Shown here: one piece after another, positions 42,604-50,872 of the stretch
Position numbering within the stretch: the stretch's first letter is position 1
Layout: each line of letters begins with the position of its first letter
DNA from: Solimonas sp. SE-A11
GTDB lineage: Bacteria; Pseudomonadota; Gammaproteobacteria; Nevskiales; Nevskiaceae
DNA: 64,000 nucleotides
Direction: 5' to 3'
NCBI RefSeq assembly: GCF_030345715.1
Contig: NZ_JAUASX010000007.1
Coordinates: forward strand, 62,001 to 126,000
Program-made: the position numbers and the translations under genes
Notes under the pieces: model-generated
Seen by the model: the letters and a program-made list of their open reading frames with translations, nothing else
What the model was told of the DNA's origin: nothing
Databases searched by the model: none

Positions 42604-43494
42604 CTACCGATCCTTCCGCAGCAACTCCCGCATCTCGTCAAACCGCAGCTTCTCCTCCGGCTCCAGCTCCGGATAGCGCAGGTCCAGCTTCTTCAGGCTG
42701 GCGACGACCAGCTCCGCCACGGTGGCGCGCATGAAGGGCTTGTTGTCGGCGGGGATCGCGTACCACGGCGCCCAGGGGCGCGAGGTGGCGTTGAGCGCGT
42801 CCTGGTAGGCTTTCATGTAGTCGCGCCAGAAGCCGCGCTCGGTGATATCGCCGCTCTCGAACTTCCAGTTCTTCTCCGGCTCGTCCAGGCGGGCCAGGAA
42901 GCGCTGGCGCTGCTCCTCGCGCGAAACGTTGAGCCAGAACTTGAGGATCAGCGTGCCGTTGCGCGCCAGGTGCTTCTCGTGGTCGCGGATGGACTCGTAG
43001 CGCTCTTCCCAGAGCTCGTCGAGCTTCTTGGGGATGCGCGGCAGCTTCTGGTACTTGAGGAACTCCGGGTGCACGCGCACCGCCAGAACTTCCTCGTAGT
43101 AGCTGCGATTGAACACGCCGATGCGCCCACGCTCGGGCAGGCGCGTGGCGGAGCGCCAGAGGAAATCGTGGTCCAGCTCCTGCAGCGAAGGGCGCTTGAA
43201 GGAATGCACGTCGCAGCCGGCCGGGTCCACGCCTGTGAACACGGCGCGGATGGTGCTGTCCTTGCCGGCGGCGTCCATCGCCTGGAAGACCAGCAATACG
43301 CTGTGGTAGTCATGGGCATACAGCATGTGTTGCAGCCCGGAGAGTTCCTCCACGGCCTCGGCCAGCCAGAGCTTGCAGGTCTCCTTGTCGGCATGCTTGG
43401 CCGGCGGCTTGGTCGCCGTGCGGTCGACGCGGAACGTGCCGTCGTAGGGCACCAGATAGGGGCTGCGCACCGCGGCAAAGCCGTTCTTGGCCAT
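42604..43494 (-). CDS. ppk2: Polyphosphate:nucleotide phosphotransferase (PPK2)
   Basis: A 296-residue kinase that uses polyphosphate to phosphorylate nucleotides. Walker A FQAMDAAGKDST (near 69), VDPAGCDVHSFKRP (near 90), VFNRSYYEEVL (near 127) and a lid FWLNVSREEQRQRF (near 192) are typical of the PPK2 family. Whether the acceptor is AMP, ADP or GDP cannot be read. The ATG at 43494 gives MAKNGFAAVRSPYLVP. Two perfect copies of an 18-base sequence lie just upstream. Confidence 0.93.
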   Translation of the reverse strand: MAKNGFAAVRSPYLVPYDGTFRVDRTATKPPAKHADKETCKLWLAEAVEELSGLQHMLYAHDYHSVLLVFQAMDAAGKDSTIRAVFTGVDPAGCDVHSFKRPSLQELDHDFLWRSATRLPERGRIGVFNRSYYEEVLAVRVHPEFLKYQKLPRIPKKLDELWEERYESIRDHEKHLARNGTLILKFWLNVSREEQRQRFLARLDEPEKNWKFESGDITERGFWRDYMKAYQDALNATSRPWAPWYAIPADNKPFMRATVAELVVASLKKLDLRYPELEPEEKLRFDEMRELLRKDR

Positions 43495-43506
43495 GGACTC
43501 TCCTCT

Positions 43507-43542
43507 TTGTTCCGGGAGTCTAGCTTGTTCCGGGAGTCTAGC
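43507..43542 (-). promoter_or_regulatory. Tandem 18-bp duplication with -10-like TAGACT
   Basis: GCTAGACTCCCGGAACAA occurs twice in direct contact (43507-43524 and 43525-43542, minus-strand reading). It lies in the 62-base gap before ppk2. Each copy holds TAGACT, used as -10 elsewhere in this window. Either a slippage duplication or a doubled promoter element. Confidence 0.4.
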
Positions 43543-43556
43543 CGCCCGGCAGGCTC

Positions 43557-44240
43557 CTAGTCTTGGGGTCCGGGAATCACGTAGAACAGGATCGCAAAGA
43601 AATGCAGCACGCTGCCGCCCAGCACGAACAGGTGCCAGACCGCGTGGTGGTAGCGCAGGCTGGTCCAGGTGTAGAAGGCCACGCCGCCGCTGTAGGTCAG
43701 GCCGCCCGCCAGCACCAGCCACAGCGCCGCCGGCTCCAGCGCCACCAGCAACGGCTTGATCGCCACCAGCGCGCACCAGCCCATCAGCAGGTAGATGGCC
43801 AGCGAGATCTTCTCGAACTTGCCGGTGGCGAAGATCTTGAACACCACGCCGGCCAGTGCCAGTCCCCAGGTGAAGGCGAACAGGCCCCAGCCCCAGGGGC
43901 CGCGCAGCGTGATCAGCGTGAACGGCGTATAGGTGCCGGCGATCAGGAAGTAGATCAGCGAGTGGTCGATCACGCGCAGCACGCGCTTGGCGCCGGGCAG
44001 CGGGATCGAGTGATACAGGGTGGAGGCGGCGTACATCAGCACCAGGGTGCTGCCGAAGATCGCCGCCGCCACGATATGCCAGGCGTTGCCGTAGAGGGTG
44101 GCCTTGGCCACCAGCACCACCAGGCCGATGATCGACAGCACCACGCCCAGGCCGTGGGTCACGGCGTGGCTGATCTCCTCGCCGAGCGAGTATAGGTTCT
44201 CGGCACCGGTGATGTGCGGCGGCTGCAGCGGATGCCGCAG
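43557..44240 (-). CDS. PAQR/hemolysin III-family membrane protein
   Basis: A 227-residue, seven-helix inner-membrane protein of the hemolysin III (YqfA/PAQR) family. Metal-site motifs: YAASTLYHSIP (near 70), RVIDHSLIYFLIAGTYTPF (near 90) and YHHAVWHLFVLGGSVLHFF (near 200). The usual N-terminal block (YSLGEEISHAVTHGLG) is encoded upstream of the first ATG/GTG/TTG in this frame (a GTG at 44162). The best start is CTG at 44240, seven bases after AAGGAAGG. Preceded by an NfeD-SPFH pair on the same strand. Confidence 0.82.
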   Translation of the reverse strand: MRHPLQPPHITGAENLYSLGEEISHAVTHGLGVVLSIIGLVVLVAKATLYGNAWHIVAAAIFGSTLVLMYAASTLYHSIPLPGAKRVLRVIDHSLIYFLIAGTYTPFTLITLRGPWGWGLFAFTWGLALAGVVFKIFATGKFEKISLAIYLLMGWCALVAIKPLLVALEPAALWLVLAGGLTYSGGVAFYTWTSLRYHHAVWHLFVLGGSVLHFFAILFYVIPGPQD

Positions 44241-44272
44241 CGGCGTGCCTTCCTTGGCGTGTTGGTGCTCGA

Positions 44273-44701
44273 TTACGCGGGCTCCACGTGCAGGGTGGCG
44301 CCGTCGGCACGGGTCACTCGCACCTGCGTGCCGGCAGGCACGTCAGGGCCGGTGATGCGCCACTGCGAGTCGTCCACGCGCAGCTTGCCGACGCCGTTGA
44401 CGATCGGGTCCTTCAGCGTGAAGTTGCGGCCGATGTAGGACTGGCCGCGGCGATTGAGCATCGGCTGGTCGCTTTCCTGCGCCGCCGGGCGGAATGTCTT
44501 CCACACCAGGAAGCTGCCCAGCGACAGCACCGAGAACAGCACCAGCTCGATCTCCCAGCTCAGCGGCAGCAGCCAGCTCAGGGCCCCGACGATGATCGCC
44601 GAGGCGCCGATCCACAGCAGCACGAAGCCGGTGGGCAGCAGCATCTCCGCCACCAGCAGCACCAGCCCGAACACCCACCAGTGCCAGTAGAGCACGTCCA
44701 T
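44273..44701 (-). CDS. NfeD-family membrane protein
   Basis: A 142-residue protein with two to three N-terminal helices (about 5-65) and a C-terminal OB-fold domain (80-142: RRGQSYIGRNFTLKDPIVNG, GPDVPAGTQVRVTRADG), the short NfeD1b form. These partner SPFH/stomatin proteins in membrane microdomains. The ATG at 44701 follows GGAGAG; a GTG lies just before it. It sits 18 bases downstream of the SPFH gene. Confidence 0.9.
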   Translation of the reverse strand: MDVLYWHWWVFGLVLLVAEMLLPTGFVLLWIGASAIIVGALSWLLPLSWEIELVLFSVLSLGSFLVWKTFRPAAQESDQPMLNRRGQSYIGRNFTLKDPIVNGVGKLRVDDSQWRITGPDVPAGTQVRVTRADGATLHVEPA

Positions 44702-44719
44702 CACGACTCTCCGTCCGGG

Positions 44720-45676
44720 TTACTTCGCGGGACCCGCGGAAACCTTCTTGGTCAGCTCGGCGATGCCGCCGAGGGCGCCGATCACGTTACCGGCTTCCAG
44801 CGGCATCAGCACCAGCTTCTCGTTGGGGCTGGTGGCGATACGGCCCAGCGCCTCGATGTACTTGGTGGCGACGAAGTAGTTGATCGCCTGCACGTCGCCC
44901 TTCTCGATGGCCTGCGACACCATCATGGTGGCGCGGGCTTCGGCCTCGGCCTGGCGCTCGCGGGCCTCGGCATCGCGGAAGGCGGCTTCCTTGCGGCCCT
45001 CGGCGTCGAGGATGGCCTGCTGCTTCTCACCCTCGGCGATCAGGATTTGCGACTGGCGCTCACCTTCGGCCTTGAGGATGGCGGCCTGGCGGAAGCCCTC
45101 GGCCTCCAGGATGTTGGCGCGCTTCTCGCGCTCGGCCTTCATCTGGCGCGCCATGGAGTCGACCAGGTCGGTCGGCGGGCGGATGTCCTTGATCTCGATG
45201 CGGGTGACCTTGATGCCCCAAGGCGTGGTCGCCTCGTCCACCACCGACAGCAGCTTGGCGTTGATGTGGTCACGCTGGCTGAGCAACTCGTCCAGATCCA
45301 TGGAGCCCATCACGGTGCGCAGGTTGGTCATGGTGAGCTGCATGATCGCCAGTTCCAGGTGCTGCACCTCGTAGGCGGCCTTCGGCGCGTCCAGGATCTG
45401 GAAGAACACCACGCCGTCCACGCCGACCATGGCGTTGTCCTTGGTGATGACTTCCTGCGAGGGCACGTCCAGCACCTGTTCCATCAGCGACAGCTTGCGG
45501 CCGACGCGGTCCACCCAGGGCACCAGCCAGTGCAGGCCCGGCGTGAAGGTCGCGCGGTACTTGCCGAAGCGCTCGATCGTGTATTCCTTGCCCTGGGGCA
45601 CGGTGACCACGCCCTTGAACAGGGTGACCACGAAGAAGATCACCAGTGCATAGAAGAAGAATGCGCCCATCGCCAT
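44720..45676 (-). CDS. SPFH/stomatin-like protein (QmcA type)
   Basis: A 318-residue stomatin/prohibitin-family protein. N-terminal transmembrane segment (1-25), Band 7 domain (30-190: VPQGKEYTIERFGKY, GLHWLVPWVDRVG, TTPWGIKVTRIEIKDI), then a long charged coiled coil with repeated AEGxR/KQ units (ILEAEGFRQAAILKAEGERQ). Together with the NfeD gene next to it, it forms a standard SPFH-NfeD operon for membrane quality control or microdomain organisation. Three starts are possible (TTG 45682, ATG 45676, ATG 45670). Confidence 0.93.
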   Translation of the reverse strand: MAMGAFFFYALVIFFVVTLFKGVVTVPQGKEYTIERFGKYRATFTPGLHWLVPWVDRVGRKLSLMEQVLDVPSQEVITKDNAMVGVDGVVFFQILDAPKAAYEVQHLELAIMQLTMTNLRTVMGSMDLDELLSQRDHINAKLLSVVDEATTPWGIKVTRIEIKDIRPPTDLVDSMARQMKAEREKRANILEAEGFRQAAILKAEGERQSQILIAEGEKQQAILDAEGRKEAAFRDAEARERQAEAEARATMMVSQAIEKGDVQAINYFVATKYIEALGRIATSPNEKLVLMPLEAGNVIGALGGIAELTKKVSAGPAK

Positions 45677-45723
45677 CTCCAATTACTCCCTCGATTTGTC
45701 CGGCCGATTCTATCGGCCCCTTG

Positions 45724-46143
45724 TTACGCGCGCGCGAGTTCCTCGCGGGCGATGTTCTGGATCCGCTCCACCATAGAGTAGAAACCGTTGCGTCGGTTCA
45801 TCGTGATGTGGTTCTCCAAGCCCAGGCGGGTGAAGATCTCGCCAATGTCGGAGTCCACGATCTGTTTCGGCGTTTTGTCGGAAACCACCGCAAACAGCAA
45901 TGCGATCAAGCCCTTGACGATGTGGGCGTCGGAATCGCCGCGGAATTCCAGGGTGGCGGGCGAGCCCGGCTTGAGGCTATGCGAAAACCACACCTGCGAC
46001 ATGCAGCCGCGCACCTTGTTGGCCTCCGTGTGCTCGTCCGCCGGCATCGGCGGCAGCTTGCGCCCCAGATCGATCAGGTAGCGGTAGCGCTCCTCCCAAT
46101 CACCCAGGAATTCGAAGGTCTCGATCAGTTCGTCCAGCTCCAT
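45724..46143 (-). CDS. sufE: SufE-family cysteine desulfurase acceptor
   Basis: A 139-residue SufE-like protein. The catalytic cysteine lies in KVRGCMSQVWF (near 47), which accepts persulfide sulfur from SufS/CsdA. The ATG at 46143 gives the normal length; the frame upstream to 46209 is not homologous. No suf genes adjoin it, so it may serve CsdA or SufS encoded elsewhere. Divergent from msrP. Confidence 0.9.
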   Translation of the reverse strand: MELDELIETFEFLGDWEERYRYLIDLGRKLPPMPADEHTEANKVRGCMSQVWFSHSLKPGSPATLEFRGDSDAHIVKGLIALLFAVVSDKTPKQIVDSDIGEIFTRLGLENHITMNRRNGFYSMVERIQNIAREELARA

Positions 46144-46259
46144 ATGCCCGTTCGTCCGCGTTTCATGATGCAACGTCCGGACATTATGACAGCCACGAAC
46201 AGCCGGCATCCGGCAGTGTCAGACTGGCGTAGTTCCGAAATAAGCCCCGGAGTTCTCCC

Positions 46260-47228
46260 ATGCTGATCCGCATCCTGCCGCCGTCGGCCGTCATTTCCAG
46301 CGAAATCACGCCGGAACCAACCTATTACCGGCGCCGCGACATCCTGGCCCGCATGGGGCTGGGTACGGCCGCGCTGCTGGCGGCCGGTTGCGGTGACGCC
46401 GCCGCGCCCGCTGCTCCGGCGGCGGCACCCTCCCTTGGCGGGCTGAAGATCGCCAAGCGCAGCGAGCAGGCCGGCGGCGAGACCGTGACGCCCTTCGAGA
46501 CCACCAGCACCTACAACAACTACTACGAATTCGGCACCGACAAGGGCGACCCCGCGCGCAACGCCCACAGCCTGCGCACCCGCCCCTGGTCGGTGGCGGT
46601 GGAAGGCGAGTGCGAGGCCCCGGGCCGCATCGACCTCGATGCCCTGGTCAGGCCGCATGCCCTGGAAGAGCGCATCTACCGCCACCGCTGCGTGGAGGCC
46701 TGGAGCATCGTGGTGCCCTGGCTGGGCTTCCCGCTGGCGGACCTGCTGAAGCGCTTCAAGCCAACCTCGAAGGCGAAGTACGTGGCATTCGAGACCCTGT
46801 ACGACAAGGAGCAGATGCCCCTGTCGCGCTGGAGCGGCCTGGACCTGCCCTACAAGGAGGGCCTGCGCATCGACGAGGCCATGCATCCGCTGTCCTTCAT
46901 GTCGGTGGGCATGTACGGCAAGGTACTGCCGAACCAGAACGGTGCGCCGCTGCGCCTGACCATCCCCTGGAAGTACGGCTACAAGAGCATCAAGTCGGTG
47001 GTGCGCATCCGCTTCACCGAGCGCGAGCCGGTGACCACCTGGAAGCAGATGGCGCCGCAGGAGTACGGCTTCTACTCCAACGTGGACCCGGCGGTGGACC
47101 ACCCGCGCTGGAGCCAGGCCACGGAGCGTCGCCTGGGCGAGCTGTTCAAGCGCAAGACCCTACCCTTCAACGGCTACCCGGAGGTGGCGCCGCTCTACGC
47201 CGGCCTGGACCCGAAGAAGCTGTACTAG
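46260..47228 (+). CDS. msrP: Methionine sulfoxide reductase, molybdopterin subunit MsrP
   Basis: A 322-residue periplasmic oxidoreductase that repairs oxidised methionine, with MsrQ supplying electrons. A twin-arginine signal (YYRRRDIL, 22-29) precedes LLAAGC, so Cys44 may be a lipid anchor, which is unusual for MsrP. The molybdenum-ligating cysteine is Cys144 in [20 protein letters not shown] and the C-terminal AGLDPKKLY are typical. The TAG stop is formed by the left end of a MITE-like repeat that separates it from msrQ. Confidence 0.95.
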   Translation: MLIRILPPSAVISSEITPEPTYYRRRDILARMGLGTAALLAAGCGDAAAPAAPAAAPSLGGLKIAKRSEQAGGETVTPFETTSTYNNYYEFGTDKGDPARNAHSLRTRPWSVAVEGECEAPGRIDLDALVRPHALEERIYRHRCVEAWSIVVPWLGFPLADLLKRFKPTSKAKYVAFETLYDKEQMPLSRWSGLDLPYKEGLRIDEAMHPLSFMSVGMYGKVLPNQNGAPLRLTIPWKYGYKSIKSVVRIRFTEREPVTTWKQMAPQEYGFYSNVDPAVDHPRWSQATERRLGELFKRKTLPFNGYPEVAPLYAGLDPKKLY

Positions 47229-47544
47229 GGCCTGTTGACGCTATGAACATCGCTGCGATGCCACCCGATTTGCCGCCAGGCCAGACGCGAGGAGGGCGCT
47301 TGGTGGTTCCAAGTAACCGACGAGGCCATTGGCCCAAGCTGCGGAGCGACTCAATGTCGCTCCGCAGTAAGCCCGATGGCCCGCATGGCGGCAAATCGGG
47401 CGGCACCCGGAGGGCGGGACCGTTTTGGCGCAGGGCGTCGTCCCGACCCGCTGATTTACGTTCCGTACACGGCGCGTGCCGGGACATAGCCCTGCGCCAA
47501 AACGGTCTCCGTCGCAGCGATGTTCATAGCGTCAACAGGCCCTA
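47226..47544. mobile_element. MITE-like element with 33-bp perfect inverted ends
   Basis: 319 bp with no ORF. Ends are perfect inverses: 47226-47258 (TAGGGCCTGTTGACGCTATG...) and 47512-47544. TA flanks fit a Tc1/IS630-type TA target duplication. Inside are nested palindromes: 47260-47278 with 47386-47404 (18 of 19), a 12-bp stem at 47339-47367, and 47418-47436 with 47489-47507 (19 of 19). Inserted exactly between msrP and msrQ. Covers the only gap over 300 bases in the window. Confidence 0.8.
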
Positions 47545-48162
47545 ATGCCCGCCATCAGACGCCCGCTGCTGTGGTGGCGGCTGGCCGCCTGGACCTTGGG
47601 CGGCGGGCCGCTGCTGTGGCTGGCCTGGTGCGTGGCCACCGCCCGGCTCGGACCCAACCCGGTGGAGTTTCTGGAGCACCAGACCGGGCTGTGGGCCCTG
47701 CGCCTGCTGCTGGCCACGCTGGCGATGACGCCGCTGCGCCGCCTCAGCGGCCGCGCCGAGGCGATCCAGGTGCGGCGCCTGCTGGGGCTGTGGGCCTATG
47801 CCTGGATCACGCTGCACTTCGCGACCTACCTGACCTTCGACCTCGAATGGTCGGCGGCTCAGTTGGGCAAGGACCTGGTGAAGCGCACCTATATCACGCT
47901 GGGCTTCACCGCCTGGCTGCTGCTATTGCCGCTGGCCCTGACCTCCACCCGCGGCTGGCAGCGCCGGCTGAAACGCCGCTGGACGCTGCTGCACCGGCTG
48001 ATCTACCCGGCGGCAATCCTGGCCTGCCTGCACTTCCTGTGGCTGGTGAAGTCGGATGTGCGGGAGCCGGCGATATATATCGGAATATTGACGGTGCTGT
48101 TTGCACTGCGCATCAGGAAGCCCAGTGCCATTCCCTCTCCCCGCTTGCGGGGAGAGGGCTAG
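47545..48162 (+). CDS. msrQ: Methionine sulfoxide reductase heme subunit MsrQ
   Basis: A 205-residue, six-helix b-type heme membrane protein that passes electrons from the quinone pool or flavin reductase to MsrP. HFATYLTFDL (near 91) and TLLHRLIYPAAILACLHF (near 148) hold heme-ligating histidines. ATG at 47545 lies one base past the MITE. The last nine residues (PSPRLRGEG) are encoded by a CCCTC-type REP, so the natural C-terminus may have been replaced or extended. Confidence 0.92.
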   Translation: MPAIRRPLLWWRLAAWTLGGGPLLWLAWCVATARLGPNPVEFLEHQTGLWALRLLLATLAMTPLRRLSGRAEAIQVRRLLGLWAYAWITLHFATYLTFDLEWSAAQLGKDLVKRTYITLGFTAWLLLLPLALTSTRGWQRRLKRRWTLLHRLIYPAAILACLHFLWLVKSDVREPAIYIGILTVLFALRIRKPSAIPSPRLRGEG

Positions 48163-48252
48163 GGTGAGGGGGGCGCGCTGGCAGTCTGCACTTTGGCGCG
48201 AACTGAAAGCTCCGCCCCTCACCCCCACCCTCTCGCAAACGGGGAGAGAGAG
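48132..48252. repeat. Inverted REP doublet, family CCCTC-hairpin, copy 4
   Basis: CCCTCTCCCCGC-TT-GCGGGGAGAGGG (48132-48158, tail to 48170) and a more decayed inverse copy at 48214-48252. It overlaps the 3' end of msrQ and ends 16 bases before the stop of the acylase gene. Confidence 0.65.
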
Positions 48253-48267
48253 AGTCAGGAAGTTCAG

Positions 48268-50757
48268 CTACTCGCTCAGACTGTACTTCCGGATCGCATC
48301 CGCCTCCACATCCGCCGCCTTAAACGGCAGCTTGTGCCAGCGCTTGGCCGAGTACTCACGGGTGTAGTCGGAGAAGTGCGGGTTGGCCGGGTCGGTGGAC
48401 TCGGAGTAGGTGAGGAAGCCCTCGGCCTCCACGCCGCCGCTGCCCCAGGTCACGGTCTGGATGTAGCTGTTGCCGTAGTCGATGTTGTAGCCGTCCGCGG
48501 AAATCGGGCCGGAGTTGGCGATGGTGAACGCGCCCTCGAAGCCCTCGCCGCCGAACACGGGGATGCTCTTGTCGATGAAGCCTGGGTGCTGGATCTCGCC
48601 CAGGGGCGCGTCCGGCGCAAAGCCGGCGTCGGCCACGGCCTTCACGGCATCCGCAAAGGCCACGCTCACCATCGGCAGCAACACGTTGATGCCACGCGGC
48701 GTGTTGACCGGATCGCTGGCGGAGAACGGCGTCAAATACAGCAGCGGGTTCTCGGGCCCGATCGGCAGGGGCAGCAGCGGTCCGGCGACGTTGCGGTAGA
48801 ACTCGCGCCAGACGTGCGCGCCGCGCGAGTCGAGGTTGGCCTTCATGTCCCAGTTCTTCAGTGCCTCGCAGGCCGCCGCGACGTTCACCGGGCCGGTGCT
48901 GCCCACCAGCACCGGCAGGCGGCACAGGGTGCCGACCACGGTATCCCGCTCCATCTGCGCCGACAGGATCTGGCTGGACAGCACCACATCCTGTAGCGTC
49001 GGGATGTCGAAGCGGTTGCCGGGGCGGCCGTCGGTGCCGCTGAGGCGCTTGGTGATCTGCTGGATGCACAGGCGCGTGCGCAGCGAACGGGCGCTGCGCT
49101 CATCGCCGATGATGCCGGCATAGCCCTCGATGGGTTCGGCCGGGTTGGTCAGCCAGTAGCTGTCGTTGCAGTTGTGCACCCAGTCGTCACGCTGGATCTT
49201 GGGCAGGTTGGACGCACCGAAGATGCCGGGGCGCGGCGCGTCCTCGTCCGAGTCCCACTCGCAGGCGGAGCGCGAGCCATCCAGCAGCGGCAGGCCGGGC
49301 GCCAGCAGCTGCACCACTTGGTGCAGGGGAATGGCCTGGCAGGTGGTGACCTTGGAGTCCGGGACATTGGGCACTACGGTGACGTCGGAATAGTAGACCT
49401 TGCCACCCGGGCCGCTGGCCACGGTGTTGACCCAGGGCACGCCCAGCACCTCGGCCTGCGCGCGGATGAACTCGTCCAGGTTCGCCGCCTGGTTCCAGCG
49501 CGCGAACTGATTGATCAGGCTGTCGTTCTCGGCGTTGGCGTCCCGCAGCGCGTAAGCCTTGAGGTTGTTCCAGCCCAGGATCGGGATGCCGGCGGCCTTC
49601 AGCACCAGCACCGGGCCGTAATGGGTCTTGTACAGCGTGCGCGTCGCTTCCGACAGGCTGCCGTCCTCGTTCCTGACCTGGATCGTGACCGGCACCGCCA
49701 CCATGTCGCGCAGCTTGCCGTCATACAGGTACTGGCGCGGGTTCAGCGGGTTCAGCGTCAGTTCGTAGAAGGTGAAACGGTAGGCGGTGGAGACGGTGTG
49801 GGTCCAGGCGATGTGATCATTGAAGCCGATCAGCACGGCCGGCACCCCGTAGAGCGAGGCGCCCATGATGTCGAGCTTGCCGGGAATGGTGGCGTGCGCC
49901 AGGTACAGGCGCTCGGTGCCGATCCAGGGGAAGTGAGGGTTGCCGTAGACCACCGAGCGGCCGTCGGTGGTGGCGTCCTTGCCCAGCGCGTACATGTTGC
50001 TGCCGAAGGTCTTCTCGCGCTGGAAGAAGCGGAAGGGGCCGGGGTCGCTGCGCAGTGCCGCCGCCTTCTGCTCCGCCGAGGGCTCGGCGGCCGACTTGGC
50101 GCGTGCCGCAGCGGCGCTGCTGCCCGACGGCGGCAGCGGCGGCGGCTGTGCCGTGGCTACTTCATTGATCCATACCGAACCGGAGGCGATCAGCGCCAGG
50201 CGCAGGTAGCGCCGGTACATGTCGTTTTCCTCGATCTCGAACACCCAGTCCGCCGCGCGGCAAGCAGCGTGGCGGCCCTCGTGCCCGCCGGCCTTGAGCT
50301 CGCGGACGTAGCGGTTGTAGCCGTCGACGAAACCACGCGTCACGTCCTTGTAGTCGGCCAGCGTCTTGTCCCGCGCCGGCGCGATCGCCTCGTCGGTGGC
50401 GGTGCTGCGCCAGTAGAAGTCGCTGTCGACGTTGTTGGCGGTGACACCGTTGGGCTGGATCGTATAGCTGCCGTCGCGGCCGAAGTAGCGCGCGCGCAGG
50501 CCGCGAATGGTGATGAAGTCCTCCTGCATCACGCAAAGGTTGTCCTCCGCGAAGGCATAGCCGTAGCCATAGCCAAGGCTGCCGAAGTCCTGCGCCTTGA
50601 TGTGGGGGATGCCCAGGGACGTGCGGGTGATGTCCGCCGTGTACTTCGCCCCGCCGGGACCGGGGCCGCCGGTTTCCGGGGCCTTGTCGTCCGAACGACT
50701 GCAGCCGCCCACGAGCATCACCGCGGCCGCCAGGCCGCCCACCAACCAGTTGCGCAT
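48268..50757 (-). CDS. Penicillin-acylase-family lipoprotein (Ntn hydrolase)
   Basis: An 829-residue N-terminal-nucleophile hydrolase precursor. Lipoprotein signal MLVGGC (Cys19). Alpha-subunit region to about 230, an Ala-rich spacer, then TFGSNMYALG where Ser253 would become the new N-terminal nucleophile after self-cleavage, followed by DGRSVVYGNPHFPW and WTHTVSTAYR. This family includes PvdQ/QuiP acyl-homoserine-lactone acylases and aculeacin acylases. Lipid anchoring is less usual. Substrate (AHL, fatty acyl amide or other) unknown. Confidence 0.88.
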   Translation of the reverse strand: MRNWLVGGLAAAVMLVGGCSRSDDKAPETGGPGPGGAKYTADITRTSLGIPHIKAQDFGSLGYGYGYAFAEDNLCVMQEDFITIRGLRARYFGRDGSYTIQPNGVTANNVDSDFYWRSTATDEAIAPARDKTLADYKDVTRGFVDGYNRYVRELKAGGHEGRHAACRAADWVFEIEENDMYRRYLRLALIASGSVWINEVATAQPPPLPPSGSSAAAARAKSAAEPSAEQKAAALRSDPGPFRFFQREKTFGSNMYALGKDATTDGRSVVYGNPHFPWIGTERLYLAHATIPGKLDIMGASLYGVPAVLIGFNDHIAWTHTVSTAYRFTFYELTLNPLNPRQYLYDGKLRDMVAVPVTIQVRNEDGSLSEATRTLYKTHYGPVLVLKAAGIPILGWNNLKAYALRDANAENDSLINQFARWNQAANLDEFIRAQAEVLGVPWVNTVASGPGGKVYYSDVTVVPNVPDSKVTTCQAIPLHQVVQLLAPGLPLLDGSRSACEWDSDEDAPRPGIFGASNLPKIQRDDWVHNCNDSYWLTNPAEPIEGYAGIIGDERSARSLRTRLCIQQITKRLSGTDGRPGNRFDIPTLQDVVLSSQILSAQMERDTVVGTLCRLPVLVGSTGPVNVAAACEALKNWDMKANLDSRGAHVWREFYRNVAGPLLPLPIGPENPLLYLTPFSASDPVNTPRGINVLLPMVSVAFADAVKAVADAGFAPDAPLGEIQHPGFIDKSIPVFGGEGFEGAFTIANSGPISADGYNIDYGNSYIQTVTWGSGGVEAEGFLTYSESTDPANPHFSDYTREYSAKRWHKLPFKAADVEADAIRKYSLSE

Positions 50758-50872
50758 GAATCTCTCCTCGAAATGCCGCAGGCTCTATGGGCCTGTCATG
50801 GTTCTGGCACGATCATAGCCGCTGGCCCCCGGCCGCGCCGTATAATTCGCGGCCCTCAGGCGAGATTCCCAC

